A stretch of DNA of 64,000 bases, from the NCBI RefSeq assembly GCF_001277195.1, contig NZ_CP012268.1, positions 3,782,001 through 3,846,000 of the forward strand, read 5' to 3'. A program made the translations under genes and the position numbers. The notes beneath the pieces were generated by a model, which made no database searches, had not been told where the DNA came from, and saw only the letters and a list, made by a program, of their open reading frames with translations. Every line of letters begins with the position of its first letter. Within the stretch, counting starts at the first letter, position 1. The stretch is from Cronobacter muytjensii ATCC 51329. GTDB taxonomy: Bacteria > Pseudomonadota > Gammaproteobacteria > Enterobacterales > Enterobacteriaceae. Positions 1 through 9,940 of the stretch are shown piece after piece.

Positions 1-166
<166 letters not shown>

Positions 167-167
167 T

Positions 168-201
168 CAAAAGGCCTTCTCTGCGAGAAGGCCTTTTTCT
201 T
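168..201. terminator. Rho-independent terminator after ppiC
   Basis: A perfect stem AAGGCCTTCTC / GAGAAGGCCTT with a 3-base loop is followed by a T-rich run. It begins two bases after the ppiC stop. The A-run on the left side may let it act on minus-strand transcripts as well. Confidence 0.9.
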
Positions 202-223
202 TGGGGGCGGGTGGCTTATGAAA

Positions 224-248
224 GCGGGTGCGCTACGCTTAACCGCCC
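224..248. repeat. REP-like palindrome, single unit
   Basis: The unit GCGGGTGCGCTACGCTTAACCGCC is an imperfect palindrome. It has the same sequence style as units near 27.9 kb, 32.5 kb and 56.7 kb (G-GGGTGCGCTTCGCTTACCCGCC). It lies in the ppiC-ilvC gap, as extragenic palindromes of enterobacteria usually do. Confidence 0.55.
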
Positions 249-276
249 TATGCTGGCTACAGGTCAAAAGGAGCGG

Positions 277-403
277 TAACCCATTCCCTTAAGGATTTGG
301 TTTGAGCAAGCCGGTAAGAGCGTGCATCCCCAGGAGCATAGATAACTATGTGCCTGGGATGTAAGAACGCTATCGGCGTCGCTGCGGGTCAAAAGATGAC
401 GGA
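277..403. repeat. ERIC (intergenic repeat unit) element
   Basis: About 127 bp between ppiC and ilvC resembles the enterobacterial repetitive intergenic consensus. The core CATCCCCAGGAGCATAGATA followed by ACTATGTGCCTGGGATG is the ERIC central palindrome, and the right end carries the GATGACGG-type terminal motif. It ends 4 bp from the ilvC stop codon, so it is likely transcribed in the 3' end of ilvC mRNA. The core match is clear; the left boundary is approximate because that end is diverged. Confidence 0.72.
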
Positions 404-406
404 GAA

Positions 407-1882
407 TCAGCCAGCAACCGCGATACGCTTCATATCGGTCATATAACCGCGCAGCTTCTGCCCCACCTTCTCAATCTCGTGGCTGCGAATCGCGTCGTTA
501 ACGTCACGCAGTTGCGCGTTGTCCACCGCGGTGCCTTCTGTCGCTTTACCCAGATCGCCCGGCTGCAATTTGGTCATAAATTCTTTCAGCAGCGGTACGG
601 CGGCATTGGCAAACAGATAGTTGCCATATTCCGCGGTATCCGAGATAACCACGTTCATTTCATACAGACGCTTACGGGCGATGGTGTTCGCGATAAGCGG
701 CAGCTCATGCAGTGATTCGTAGTATGCGGATTCTTCAATGATGCCGGCATCGACCATGGTTTCAAACGCCAGCTCAACGCCCGCTTTCACCATGGCGATC
801 ATCAGCACGCCTTTGTCGAAATATTCCTGCTCGCTGATTTTGCCCTCAAACTGCGGCGCGTTCTCAAATGCGGTTTTGCCAGTCTCTTCGCGCCAGGTCA
901 GCAATTTTTTATCGTCATTCGCCCAGTCCGCCATCATGCCGGAAGAGAACTCGCCGGAGATGATGTCGTCCATGTGTTTCTGGAACAGCGGCGCCATGAT
1001 GGTTTTTAACTGCTCAGAAAGCGCGTAAGCGCGCAGTTTCGCCGGGTTAGAGAGACGATCCATCATCAGCGTAATACCGCCCTGCTTCAGGGCTTCGGTG
1101 ATGGTTTCCCAGCCAAACTGAATCAGTTTTTCCGCGTAAGCCGGGTCAGTACCGTCTTCCACCAGCTTGTCGAAACACAGCAGAGAACCCGCCTGCAACA
1201 TGCCGCACAGGATAGTCTGCTCGCCCATCAGGTCAGATTTCACCTCAGCGACGAAAGAAGATTCCAGCACGCCCGCGCGGTGGCCGCCGGTCGCTGCGGC
1301 CCAGGCTTTGGCAATCGCCATGCCTTCGCCTTTCGGATCGTTTTCCGGGTGAACCGCAATAAGCGTCGGCACGCCGAAACCACGTTTGTACTCTTCACGC
1401 ACTTCGGTGCCAGGACACTTCGGCGCCACCATCACTACAGTGATGTCTTTACGGATCTGCTCGCCGACTTCAACGATATTGAAGCCGTGGGAATAGCCCA
1501 GCGCAGCGCCATCTTTCATCAGCGGTTGCACGGTACGCACTACGTCAGAGTGCTGTTTGTCCGGCGTCAGGTTAACCACCAGATCCGCCTGCGGGATCAG
1601 CTCTTCATACGTGCCGACCTGAAAACCGTTTTCCGTTGCCTTGCGCCAGGAGGCGCGCTTCTCGGCGATAGCTTCTTTACGCAGGGCATAAGAGACGTCC
1701 AGCCCGGAATCACGCATGTTCAGGCCCTGGTTGAGGCCCTGCGCGCCGCAACCCACGATGACTACTTTTTTTCCTTTGAGGAAGCCTGCCCCGTCGGCGA
1801 ATTCGTCGCGCGCCATGAAGCGGCATTTACCCAGCTGCGCCAGCTGCTGGCGCAGATTCAAAGTGTTGAAGTAGTTAGCCAT
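407..1882 (-). CDS. ilvC: Ketol-acid reductoisomerase, class II
   Basis: IlvC catalyses the second common step of isoleucine and valine synthesis: Mg-dependent alkyl migration and NADPH reduction of acetolactate or acetohydroxybutyrate. The product has 491 residues, the length of the long (class II) enterobacterial enzyme. The Rossmann motif GCGAQG lies at 44-49. NADPH-phosphate-binding residues R68, R76 and S78 are present, as are metal ligands D217 and E221 in the segment SDLMGEQ. The ATG at 1882 is preceded by a GAGG ribosome-binding site. The gene is divergent from its regulator ilvY. In E. coli, IlvY activates ilvC in response to its substrates, and the shared intergenic region here has a matching operator-like palindrome. 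Confidence 0.98.
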   Translation of the reverse strand: MANYFNTLNLRQQLAQLGKCRFMARDEFADGAGFLKGKKVVIVGCGAQGLNQGLNMRDSGLDVSYALRKEAIAEKRASWRKATENGFQVGTYEELIPQADLVVNLTPDKQHSDVVRTVQPLMKDGAALGYSHGFNIVEVGEQIRKDITVVMVAPKCPGTEVREEYKRGFGVPTLIAVHPENDPKGEGMAIAKAWAAATGGHRAGVLESSFVAEVKSDLMGEQTILCGMLQAGSLLCFDKLVEDGTDPAYAEKLIQFGWETITEALKQGGITLMMDRLSNPAKLRAYALSEQLKTIMAPLFQKHMDDIISGEFSSGMMADWANDDKKLLTWREETGKTAFENAPQFEGKISEQEYFDKGVLMIAMVKAGVELAFETMVDAGIIEESAYYESLHELPLIANTIARKRLYEMNVVISDTAEYGNYLFANAAVPLLKEFMTKLQPGDLGKATEGTAVDNAQLRDVNDAIRSHEIEKVGQKLRGYMTDMKRIAVAG

Positions 1883-2064
1883 GGTGATACCTCGTGATGT
1901 TGTATTGTCTTATTGTTCGGTTAACTGCGTCGTCAAAAACGACGGTACAGATTTCAGGTTACAGGAAGGCGACGATTTCGCGAGCCAGGCTGCGCAGGGT
2001 TGCGAGCCGGGTCAGAGAAAGGCCGACACACCGGTGACCTGAAACCGGTAAAACCCACTATATG

Positions 2065-2125
2065 ACAGGAAATTCGTTGCGGAAATTGATATATTGACAA
2101 CATCACGTTGCGTTTTTCGCAACAC
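2065..2125. promoter_or_regulatory. Candidate IlvY operator / divergent ilvY-ilvC promoter region
   Basis: The 263-bp ilvC-ilvY gap contains a perfect 6-bp inverted repeat GTTGCG-TTTTT-CGCAAC at 2107-2123. A related half-site TTGCGGAAATTGATATATTG lies just upstream near 2078. This tandem arrangement fits the two IlvY operators known in E. coli. Assignment is by position and symmetry; no footprint is available. Confidence 0.6.
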
Positions 2126-2145
2126 GCACTCAAGGAGAGACCGCA

Positions 2146-3039
2146 GTGGATCTACGCGATCTGAAAATGTTCCTGCATCTGGCGGAGAGCCGCCATTTTG
2201 GCCGCAGCGCGCGCGCCATGCACGTGAGCCCGTCGACACTCTCACGCCAGATCCAGCGGCTGGAAGAGGATCTGGCTCAGCCGCTGTTTATTCGCGATAA
2301 CCGCACCGTGACATTGACCGAAGCGGGTGAAGCGCTGCGTCAGTTTGCCCAGCAAACGCTGTTGCAGTATCAGCAGTTGCGGCATGCTATAGACCAGCAA
2401 GGGCCGACGCTTTCCGGCGAATTGCACCTGTTTTGCTCGGTAACGGCGGCATACAGCCATCTGCCGCCGATCCTTGACCGCTTTCGCGCCGAACACCCGT
2501 CGGTGGAAATTAAGCTAACGACAGGCGACGCCGCTGACGCGGTGGAGAAGGTCAATTCCGGCGAGGCCGATCTCGCGATCGCCGGCAAGCCCGAAGCGCT
2601 ACCCGCCGCTGTCGCGTTCTCAATGCTGGAAAATCTTAGCGTGGTGCTCATTGCGCCCGCGCTGCCCTGCCCGGTACGCGCCCAGGTGTCAGCCCCGGAG
2701 CCCGACTGGACACAGGTGCCGTTTATCATGCCGGATCAGGGCCCGGTGCGGCGGCGTATTGAACTGTGGTTCCGTCGCCATAAAATCAGCAACCCGTTTA
2801 TTTATGCGACTGTGGCAGGCCATGAGGCGATGGTATCAATGGTGGCGCTGGGCTGCGGCGTGGCGCTGATCCCGGAGGTGGTGCTGGAAAACAGCCCGGA
2901 ACCGGTGCGCAACCGTGTACTCATCCTCGAGCGCAGCGATGAGAAAACGCCGTTCGAGCTTGGCGTCTGCGTACAAAAAAAGCGGCTGCATGAGCCGCTT
3001 GTTGAAGCCTTCTGGAAACTGCTGCCGGGTTATCGTTAA
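2146..3039 (+). CDS. ilvY: LysR-type activator of ilvC
   Basis: The protein has 297 residues with a LysR winged helix-turn-helix at about 1-60 (MDLRDLKMFLHL, ARAMHVSPSTLSRQIQRLE) and a periplasmic-binding-protein-like effector domain. It very closely matches IlvY, which binds acetolactate or acetohydroxybutyrate and turns on ilvC. The start is a GTG at 2146 preceded by AAGGAGAG; no in-frame ATG fits the family N-terminus. Its stop overlaps that of the convergent ilvA by 3 bases, so the two genes share their 3' ends and no terminator fits between them. Confidence 0.97.
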   Translation: MDLRDLKMFLHLAESRHFGRSARAMHVSPSTLSRQIQRLEEDLAQPLFIRDNRTVTLTEAGEALRQFAQQTLLQYQQLRHAIDQQGPTLSGELHLFCSVTAAYSHLPPILDRFRAEHPSVEIKLTTGDAADAVEKVNSGEADLAIAGKPEALPAAVAFSMLENLSVVLIAPALPCPVRAQVSAPEPDWTQVPFIMPDQGPVRRRIELWFRRHKISNPFIYATVAGHEAMVSMVALGCGVALIPEVVLENSPEPVRNRVLILERSDEKTPFELGVCVQKKRLHEPLVEAFWKLLPGYR

Positions 3040-4580
3040 CCTGCGAGGAAGAACCGGAACGCCGGGTTGCCAGTCTCGTCGTGGCACTCATAGCCAAGCT
3101 CGTTAAGCCGGGTTTCGAAATCCGGCTCATGCTCGCCAAGCTCAAAAGCCGCCAGCACACGGCCATAATCGGTGCCGTGGCTGCGGTAGTGAAACAGCGA
3201 GATGTTCCAGTGCGTACCGAGCGTATGCAGAAAACGCAGCAGCGCACCCGGCGCCTCGGGAAACTCAAAGCTGTAAAGCCGCTCGCGCAGCGGTCGTGAG
3301 GGCCGGCCGCCGACCATATAGCGCACATGCAGTTTCGCCATTTCGTCATCGGAGAGATCCACGACGCCGTAACCGTCGTCGGTGAGTTGCGCGATAATTT
3401 CATGCCGCTCCTCCAGCCCGCGGTTGATGCGCACGCCAACAAAAATGCAGGCGTCTTTGGCGTCCGCAAAGCGGTAGTTAAACTCCGTCACCGCGCGTCC
3501 GCCCAGCAACTGGCAAAACTTCAGGAAGCTGCCTTTCTCTTCCGGGATTGTCACCGCCAGCAGCGCCTCGCGCTGTTCGCCAAGCTCGCAGCGTTCAGAA
3601 ACATAACGCAGCCCGTGGAAATTCACATTCGCGCCGGAAAGCACATGCGCCAGCCGTTCGCCGTGAATGTTATGCTGCGCCACATACTTTTTCATACCCG
3701 CCAGTGCCAGCGCGCCGGAAGGCTCCGCCACTGCCCGCACATCTTCAAAGAGATCTTTCATCGCCGCGCAGATGGCGTCACTGTCTACGGTAATGATGTC
3801 ATCAAGGTACTCCTGACAAACGCGGAACGTTTCATCGCCAATACGCTTGACTGCCACGCCTTCAGCGAAAAGCCCCACGCGCGGCAAATCGACCGGATGT
3901 CCGGCGTCGAGCGCCGCCTTCAGGCAGGCGGAGTCGGCCGCTTCCACGGCAATCACTTTGATCTGCGGCATGAGCTGTTTGATCAGCACCGCCACACCGG
4001 CAGCCAGACCGCCACCGCCCACCGGCACAAATACGCGATCGATATGCGCGTCCTGCTGAAGGAGTTCGAGCGCCAGCGTTCCCTGCCCGGCGATAACCGC
4101 CGGATGGTCGAACGGCGGCACGTAAGTAAAGCCTTGCTGTTGCGAAAGCGCAATCGCCTGCGCCTTCGCCTCATCGAAGTTAGCCCCATGAAGCAGCACC
4201 TCGCCGCCGAAGCCGCGCACCGCATCCACTTTGATATCCGCTGTGGTGACCGGCATCACGATGAGCGATTTAATGCCCAGCCGGGATGACGAGAGCGCCA
4301 CGCCCTGTGCATGGTTGCCCGCTGACGCAGTAATCACGCCACGCGCTTTCTGCTCGCTGGTGAGATTCGCCATCATGGCGTAGGCGCCGCGCAGCTTAAA
4401 GCTGTGCACCGGCTGGCGGTCTTCGCGCTTCACCAGCACTACGTTGTTCAGCCGCGCCGACAGCTTCTCCATCTTCTGCAACGGCGTCACTTGCGCCACT
4501 TCATAAACCGGAGAGCGCAGCACCGCCCGCAGATATTCCGCCCCGCAGGGGGCGGTGGAAAGGGATTGCGACTCGGCCAT
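3036..4580 (-). CDS. ilvA: Threonine deaminase (biosynthetic)
   Basis: IlvA converts threonine to 2-oxobutanoate and ammonia, the committed step to isoleucine. The 514-residue length equals the E. coli enzyme. The PLP lysine is K62 in HSFKLRGAY, the glycine loop PVGGGGLAAG is present, and the C-terminal third holds two ACT-like regulatory domains (after PEEKGSFLKFC and FEFPEAPGALL) for isoleucine and valine feedback. It is the last gene of ilvLGMEDA, starting 2 bp after the ilvD stop, which suggests translational coupling. Confidence 0.98.
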   Translation of the reverse strand: MAESQSLSTAPCGAEYLRAVLRSPVYEVAQVTPLQKMEKLSARLNNVVLVKREDRQPVHSFKLRGAYAMMANLTSEQKARGVITASAGNHAQGVALSSSRLGIKSLIVMPVTTADIKVDAVRGFGGEVLLHGANFDEAKAQAIALSQQQGFTYVPPFDHPAVIAGQGTLALELLQQDAHIDRVFVPVGGGGLAAGVAVLIKQLMPQIKVIAVEAADSACLKAALDAGHPVDLPRVGLFAEGVAVKRIGDETFRVCQEYLDDIITVDSDAICAAMKDLFEDVRAVAEPSGALALAGMKKYVAQHNIHGERLAHVLSGANVNFHGLRYVSERCELGEQREALLAVTIPEEKGSFLKFCQLLGGRAVTEFNYRFADAKDACIFVGVRINRGLEERHEIIAQLTDDGYGVVDLSDDEMAKLHVRYMVGGRPSRPLRERLYSFEFPEAPGALLRFLHTLGTHWNISLFHYRSHGTDYGRVLAAFELGEHEPDFETRLNELGYECHDETGNPAFRFFLAG

Positions 4581-4582
4581 GA

Positions 4583-6433
4583 TTAGCCTCCCAGCTTCGA
4601 TTTATCGCGCACAGCCCCTTTGTCGGCGCTGGTGGCGAGACTTGCGTAAGCGCGCAGCGCGAAGGAAACCTGGCGCTCGCGGCTGCGCGGCGTCCAGGCG
4701 TCAGCGCCACGCGCTTCCTGAGCTTCACGACGCACGGCCAGTTGCTGGTCGCTGACTTCAAGCTGAATGCCGCGATTCGGGATATCAATGGCAATCATGT
4801 CGCCGTCTTCAATCAACGCGATATTGCCGCCGCTGGCGGCTTCCGGCGAGACGTGACCGATAGACAGCCCGGATGTACCACCGGAGAAGCGGCCATCGGT
4901 GATGAGCGCGCAGGCTTTACCGAGCCCCATCGATTTCAGGAAGCTGGTCGGGTAGAGCATTTCCTGCATCCCAGGCCCGCCTTTTGGCCCTTCGTAGCGG
5001 ATAACCACAACATCGCCCGCGACGACTTTACCGCCGAGGATCGCCTCTACGGCATCATCCTGGCTTTCATAGACTTTCGCCGGGCCACGGAAGACCAGGC
5101 TGCCTTCATCCACCCCAGCGGTTTTCACGATGCAGCCGTTTTCAGCGAAGTTGCCATACAGCACGGCCAGACCGCCGTCCTGGCTATACGCGTGCTCCAG
5201 CGAGCGAATACAACCTTCCCGACGATCGTCGTCCAGCGTGTCCCAGCGGCAGGATTGTGAAAACGCCTGCGTAGTGCGGATGCCTGCAGGGCCCGCACGA
5301 TACATCTCTTTCACCGCGCTATCCTGCGTGAGCATGATGTCATATTCCTCAAGGGTCTGCGGCAGCGTCAGACCCAGCACGTTATTGACTTCGCGGTTCA
5401 GCAGGCCTGCGCGATCCAGTTCGCCGAGAATGCCGATAACCCCACCCGCACGATGAACATCTTCCATATGGTATTTCTGGGTACTCGGCGCAACTTTACA
5501 CAACTGCGGCACTTTGCGGGAAAGACGGTCGATGTCGCTCATCGTAAAGTCGATTTCCGCTTCCTGCGCCGCCGCCAGCAGATGCAGAACGGTATTGGTG
5601 GAGCCACCCATGGCGATATCGAGCGTCATGGCATTTTCAAACGCCGCTTTGCTCGCAATATTGCGCGGTAATACGCTGGCGTCGTCCTGCTCATAATAAC
5701 GTTTGGTGAGTGAAACGATGCGTTTGCCCGCGTTGATAAAGAGATCTTTGCGGTCAGCATGGGTCGCCAGCAGCGAGCCGTTGCCCGGCTGCGACAGGCC
5801 CAGCGCCTCCGTCAAACAGTTCATGGAGTTGGCGGTAAACATGCCAGAGCAGGAGCCGCAGGTCGGGCAGGCGGAGCGTTCCACCTGATCGCTCTGCTCG
5901 TCACTGACGTGCGGGTTCGCGCCCTGAATCATCGCGTCGACCAGATCGAGTTTAATTATCTGATCAGAGAGTTTAGTTTTACCGGCTTCCATCGGGCCGC
6001 CGGAGACGAAAATCACCGGAATGTTCAGCCGCAGCGAGGCCATCAACATCCCTGGGGTGATTTTGTCGCAGTTAGAGATACAGACCATGGCGTCTGCGCA
6101 GTGGGCGTTCACCATGTATTCCACGGAGTCAGCGATGAGCTCGCGAGACGGCAGTGAATAAAGCATGCCGCCGTGCCCCATGGCGATGCCGTCATCAACC
6201 GCGATAGTGTTGAACTCTTTCGCCACGCCACCCGCTGCCTCGATTTGCTCCGCAACCAGTTTGCCCAGATCGCGCAGATGAACATGGCCCGGCACGAACT
6301 GGGTAAAAGAGTTCACAACCGCGATAATCGGCTTGCCAAAATCGGCGTCGGTCATTCCCGTGGCGCGCCATAAAGCGCGGGCACCCGCCATGTTGCGGCC
6401 GTGCGTGGTGGTGGCAGAACGGTACTTAGGCAT
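4583..6433 (-). CDS. ilvD: Dihydroxy-acid dehydratase
   Basis: IlvD dehydrates dihydroxy-isovalerate and dihydroxy-methylvalerate to the branched-chain 2-oxo acids. It has 616 residues with Fe-S cluster cysteines at C122 ([10 protein letters not shown]) and C195 ([11 protein letters not shown]), plus the C-terminal signature [15 protein letters not shown]. It lies between ilvE and ilvA in the operon, with a 66-bp gap to ilvE. Dehydratases of this type carry oxidant-sensitive clusters, a family property. Confidence 0.98.
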   Translation of the reverse strand: MPKYRSATTTHGRNMAGARALWRATGMTDADFGKPIIAVVNSFTQFVPGHVHLRDLGKLVAEQIEAAGGVAKEFNTIAVDDGIAMGHGGMLYSLPSRELIADSVEYMVNAHCADAMVCISNCDKITPGMLMASLRLNIPVIFVSGGPMEAGKTKLSDQIIKLDLVDAMIQGANPHVSDEQSDQVERSACPTCGSCSGMFTANSMNCLTEALGLSQPGNGSLLATHADRKDLFINAGKRIVSLTKRYYEQDDASVLPRNIASKAAFENAMTLDIAMGGSTNTVLHLLAAAQEAEIDFTMSDIDRLSRKVPQLCKVAPSTQKYHMEDVHRAGGVIGILGELDRAGLLNREVNNVLGLTLPQTLEEYDIMLTQDSAVKEMYRAGPAGIRTTQAFSQSCRWDTLDDDRREGCIRSLEHAYSQDGGLAVLYGNFAENGCIVKTAGVDEGSLVFRGPAKVYESQDDAVEAILGGKVVAGDVVVIRYEGPKGGPGMQEMLYPTSFLKSMGLGKACALITDGRFSGGTSGLSIGHVSPEAASGGNIALIEDGDMIAIDIPNRGIQLEVSDQQLAVRREAQEARGADAWTPRSRERQVSFALRAYASLATSADKGAVRDKSKLGG

Positions 6434-6499
6434 GCTTTTTTCACTCCAGTCTCTACAAAAGCCGGGCGGCTTATGCCGCCCGTGCAGGTGTTATTGTGC

Positions 6500-7429
6500 T
6501 TACGGGTTAACTTGATCCAACCAGCCCCATTTATCTTCGGTCTCGCCGGTGAACAGGCCGAAGAACGCCTGCTGAACGCGTTTAGTGACCGGACCACAGC
6601 GGCCTTCACCTACCTGAATGCCGTCTACGCTGCGTACCGGCGTGATTTCCGCTGCGGTGCCGGACATAAAGACTTCATCCGCCAGATACAGCGATTCACG
6701 CGAGAGCACCTGCTCGCGAACTTCAATGCCCATCTCTTTGGCGAGCTTGATGATAGCGTCGCGGGTGATGCCCGGCAGCGCGGAAGAGGTAAACGGCGGG
6801 GTATAAATCACGCCATCTTTTACTTCAAACAGGTTTTCGCCCGCCCCTTCAGAGATGTAGCCGTTCACGTCCAGCGCAATACCTTCCTGGTAGCCATGAC
6901 GACGCGCTTCGCTACCGACCAACAGAGAGGAAAGGTAGTTGCCACCCGCTTTTGCCGCAGTAGGAATAGTGTTTGGCGCCGCGCGGTTCCAGGAGGAGAC
7001 CATCGCATCGATCCCCTGATCCAGCGCTTCCGCGCCCAGGTACGCCCCCCACGGGAACGCGGCGATGATGACATCAGTGGTGTAGCCCGCAGGCGGGTTA
7101 ACACCCATACCCACATCGCCCACAAAAACCAATGGACGGATGTACGCGCTGGTCAGTTTATTTTCGCGAATCACCTGGCGACAGGCTTCCATTAACTCAT
7201 CAACGGACTGGCTGACCGGAAAGCGGTAAATCTTGGCGGAATCATGCAGGCGCTGCATATGTTCACGATGGCGGAATACCACCGGCCCCTTGTGCGAATC
7301 GTAGCAACGGATCCCTTCAAAGACTGATGTACCGTAGTGCAACGCATGAGACATGACGTGAACCTTTGCTTCGCCCCAGGGAACCATCTCGCCGTTGAAC
7401 CAAATGTAATCAGCTTTTTTTGTCGTCAT
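6500..7429 (-). CDS. ilvE: Branched-chain amino acid aminotransferase
   Basis: IlvE is a fold-type IV PLP enzyme that transfers the amino group from glutamate to the 2-oxo acids of Ile, Val and Leu. It has 309 residues, with the PLP lysine at K160 in AAKAGGNYLSS and the family segments HALHYGTSVFEGIR and EGAGENLFEVKDG. It sits downstream of ilvM with a 20-bp gap and is part of ilvLGMEDA. Confidence 0.98.
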   Translation of the reverse strand: MTTKKADYIWFNGEMVPWGEAKVHVMSHALHYGTSVFEGIRCYDSHKGPVVFRHREHMQRLHDSAKIYRFPVSQSVDELMEACRQVIRENKLTSAYIRPLVFVGDVGMGVNPPAGYTTDVIIAAFPWGAYLGAEALDQGIDAMVSSWNRAAPNTIPTAAKAGGNYLSSLLVGSEARRHGYQEGIALDVNGYISEGAGENLFEVKDGVIYTPPFTSSALPGITRDAIIKLAKEMGIEVREQVLSRESLYLADEVFMSGTAAEITPVRSVDGIQVGEGRCGPVTKRVQQAFFGLFTGETEDKWGWLDQVNP

Positions 7430-7449
7430 TTTTCTTCTTCCTTTTGCGC

Positions 7450-7707
7450 TCAGGCGCGGATTTGTTGTGATGTGGGTTGCTGGATCTCGACGCAGGCGAC
7501 ATCGACCAGTTTGCTTAACTGACTAAACAGTAATTCGACTGGACGAGGGCTGGCAACGGTCAGCTCAATATTTATATTTTCCGCATTAGCGCCGGTCGCC
7601 ATATTCATGGCGCAAATTTGAAAACCACGGTGACGCACCACGCGCAGCACACGTTCCAGGGTTTCCGGGCGAAAGCGAGCCTGTACGGCGAGTTGATGTT
7701 GCATCAT
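7450..7707 (-). CDS. ilvM: Acetolactate synthase II small (regulatory) subunit
   Basis: The 85-residue ACT-domain subunit pairs with IlvG to form acetohydroxyacid synthase II. The N-terminus [20 protein letters not shown] and the segment [12 protein letters not shown] match the IlvM family. Its ATG overlaps the ilvG stop in an ATGA, and a second ATG follows directly. This tight coupling fits equimolar production of the two subunits. Confidence 0.97.
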   Translation of the reverse strand: MMQHQLAVQARFRPETLERVLRVVRHRGFQICAMNMATGANAENINIELTVASPRPVELLFSQLSKLVDVACVEIQQPTSQQIRA

Positions 7708-9350
7708 GATATTTTCTCCAGCATTTGTGAGTTGCTGGCGCCGGGAGGCACCAGAGGCCAGACGTTTTCAGCTTCGTCGATCGAAACGTGCAGCAGATAA
7801 GGGCCTTCGCTGCTCAGCATGGCTTCCAGCGCCGCTTCCACCTGGTCTTTACGAGTAATACGCTGACCATTAATGCCAAAGGCGCTGGCCAGCGTCAGGA
7901 AATCGGGGTTATCGGACAGATTCGTTTCGCTGTAGCGCTCCGAGAAAAAGAGCTGTTGCCACTGACGCACCATCCCCAGACGCTGGTTATCCAGCAGCAC
8001 AATTTTCAGCGGCAGTTGCTTGCGCTTCACGGTGCCCAGCTCCTGGATATTCATCATGAACGAGCCATCACCGGTCACGCAGATGACAGTATCGTCCGGA
8101 CGGGCCACCTGCGCGCCTACCGCTGCTGGCAACCCAAAGCCCATCGTGCCAAGGCCGCTTGAGGTAATGAAATTTTCCGGGCGGCTGAAACTCATATGCT
8201 GCGCCGTCCACATCTGATGCTGGCCTACGTCTGTCGTCACGACGCTGTTTGCTGGCTTGCGGTCTGAGAGCTGTTTTAACAATAACGGCGCAAAAATCGC
8301 TTCACCCGGATGTTCATAGCGCCAGTCATGTTCACGCCGCATTGCCGCGACCTGATCGCGCCAGGCATTAATCTCCATTGGACGCTGCAGCGCGGGCAGT
8401 AAGGCGTTAAGATCGCCCGGCAACGCGACATGCGCCTGACGCAGCTTGTTGAGTTCCGCCGGATCGATATCCATATGGATAACTTTGGCATGAGGCGCAA
8501 AGGTATTCAGTTTGCCGGTAACGCGATCGTCAAAGCGCGCGCCGACGGCTATCAGTAAATCACACTCCTGGACCGCCAGGTTCGCAGCTTTAGTGCCATG
8601 CATCCCCAACATACCGAGGTACCATGGGTAGCTCGCTTCTACTGCACCCAGTCCTTTCAACGTTACTGCACAGGGGATTTTCGTCTGTGCCATAAATTCA
8701 CGTAGGGCTGGCACCGCCTGCGCCATACCAACGCCGCCCCCCACATAAAGCATCGGCTTTTCAGCCAGGCTCATCAACGCGCGTGCCTGCTCCAGTTCTG
8801 CCTGCGGTAACACGGAGGTGTCTTCAACACTGGAAAGCCACGGTTCAAGCTCTGCGCTGGCGAGCTGGATATCTTTGGGTATATCGATCAGTACTGGCCC
8901 CGGGCGACCTGAACGCGCCAGATGAAAAGCGTGCGCCATAATTTCCGGCAGCTCTTCCAGCGACTCGACGAGGAAACTGTGTTTGGTGCAGGCGAGTGAT
9001 AAACCAAGAACATCCACTTCCTGGAAAGCGTCAGTGCCGATAAGCGGCGCTGCGACCTGCCCGGTAATAGCCACAACGGGAACCGAATCCAGCAGCGCAT
9101 CCGCGAGGCCCGTGATCAGGTTGGTCGCGCCTGGCCCGGAAGTTGCGATGCAAACGCCGGTTTTGCCCGTGGCACGCGCATAACCGATCGCCGCCATTGC
9201 AGCGCCCTGTTCATGCCGACACAGTAGGTGTTCCACGCCGCCGTCGTATAACGCATCGTAAACCGGCATTATCGCCCCGCCCGGATAGCCAAAAACCGTA
9301 TCCACTCCCTGAGCTCGCAAAGCATGCACCACCCACTGCGCACCATTCAT
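7704..9350 (-). CDS. ilvG: Acetolactate synthase II large (catalytic) subunit, intact
   Basis: IlvG is the thiamine-diphosphate enzyme that makes acetolactate and acetohydroxybutyrate. The ORF is uninterrupted at 548 residues: catalytic E47 in CRHEQGAA and the ThDP motif beginning GDGSFMMN at about 427. In E. coli K-12 this gene is broken by a frameshift, causing valine sensitivity; here the frame is open, so valine-resistant AHAS II activity is expected. It is the first structural gene after the ilvL leader and attenuator. Confidence 0.97.
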   Translation of the reverse strand: MNGAQWVVHALRAQGVDTVFGYPGGAIMPVYDALYDGGVEHLLCRHEQGAAMAAIGYARATGKTGVCIATSGPGATNLITGLADALLDSVPVVAITGQVAAPLIGTDAFQEVDVLGLSLACTKHSFLVESLEELPEIMAHAFHLARSGRPGPVLIDIPKDIQLASAELEPWLSSVEDTSVLPQAELEQARALMSLAEKPMLYVGGGVGMAQAVPALREFMAQTKIPCAVTLKGLGAVEASYPWYLGMLGMHGTKAANLAVQECDLLIAVGARFDDRVTGKLNTFAPHAKVIHMDIDPAELNKLRQAHVALPGDLNALLPALQRPMEINAWRDQVAAMRREHDWRYEHPGEAIFAPLLLKQLSDRKPANSVVTTDVGQHQMWTAQHMSFSRPENFITSSGLGTMGFGLPAAVGAQVARPDDTVICVTGDGSFMMNIQELGTVKRKQLPLKIVLLDNQRLGMVRQWQQLFFSERYSETNLSDNPDFLTLASAFGINGQRITRKDQVEAALEAMLSSEGPYLLHVSIDEAENVWPLVPPGASNSQMLEKIS

Positions 9351-9433
9351 AGTCAGTTCCCCGCCTTACAATGCGGACAACAGAATTTTATGCTACTACT
9401 CATTCTCTGTTCCTCGCTTAAGTTTTAGGTCAT

Positions 9434-9468
9434 AAAAAAACCCCCGGACCTTTCGGTGCGGGGGTTTT
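9434..9468 (-). terminator. ilv operon attenuator
   Basis: On the minus strand, GAAAACCCCCGCACC and GGTCCGGGGG form a GC-rich hairpin followed by TTTTTTT, between the ilvL stop and ilvG. It is the terminator limb of the classic multivalent attenuator, formed when leader translation is efficient and Ile, Val and Leu are plentiful. Confidence 0.92.
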
Positions 9469-9488
9469 CGATGATTCAGCCTTGATTT

Positions 9489-9587
9489 CTAAGCCTTTCT
9501 TCTTCCGAGTGCAGCCCCGCACGGTGGGTTAATAATCACCACCACGCTAATCACGACTAGGCTAATCACTAGTAGAAGGGTTGTCAT
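9489..9587 (-). CDS. ilvL: ilv operon leader peptide
   Basis: A 32-residue ORF begins MTTLLLVISLVVISVVVI and ends GAALGRRKA. It is extremely rich in Leu, Val and Ile, the amino acids that control the operon, and matches the E. coli IlvL pattern. Ribosome stalling at these codons favours the antiterminator and read-through into ilvGMEDA. It is too short for ordinary gene callers. The ATG is at 9587 and the TAG ends at 9489. Confidence 0.93.
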   Translation of the reverse strand: MTTLLLVISLVVISVVVIINPPCGAALGRRKA

Positions 9588-9940
9588 TTCTGTATGTGCT
9601 TACGTCATATTCGAAGGAATACCTAAAGAGTTATCACAGAGAACAAAGCTGTGACAAGAAATATTTATGACGTATTACTGAAATACATTCATGAAATCTA
9701 TTAAAACCCCAACGTAATCAACCAGTAGTGTTAACTGAAATTTTTTCAGGATTTTTAGCGAAACGGAGTTATGCCGCAACGTCCTTTTAAAAACTTATTA
9801 CTCTTTTGCGAGACGTCTCGAATGAATTTCTAACGTTGACTGTCTTGCAATAAAAGTTTGCTATTTGCAACGAAAAAGCGCGAATTTTGCCTCGATTAAA
9901 CCTCTCCCGGCTGCAACCCTGTAGATGCAAGGAGGGGGTT
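9588..9940. promoter_or_regulatory. AT-rich gap between ilvL and comM (divergent promoters)
   Basis: 353 bp without a gene. It must hold the ilvLGMEDA promoter (minus strand, within about 120 bp of the leader) and the comM promoter (plus strand). Near the leader on the minus strand, GGTATTCCTTCGAA is close to the start region of the E. coli ilv promoter as I recall it. I could not assign -35/-10 boxes with confidence, and I saw no ORF or repeat. Confidence 0.45.
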
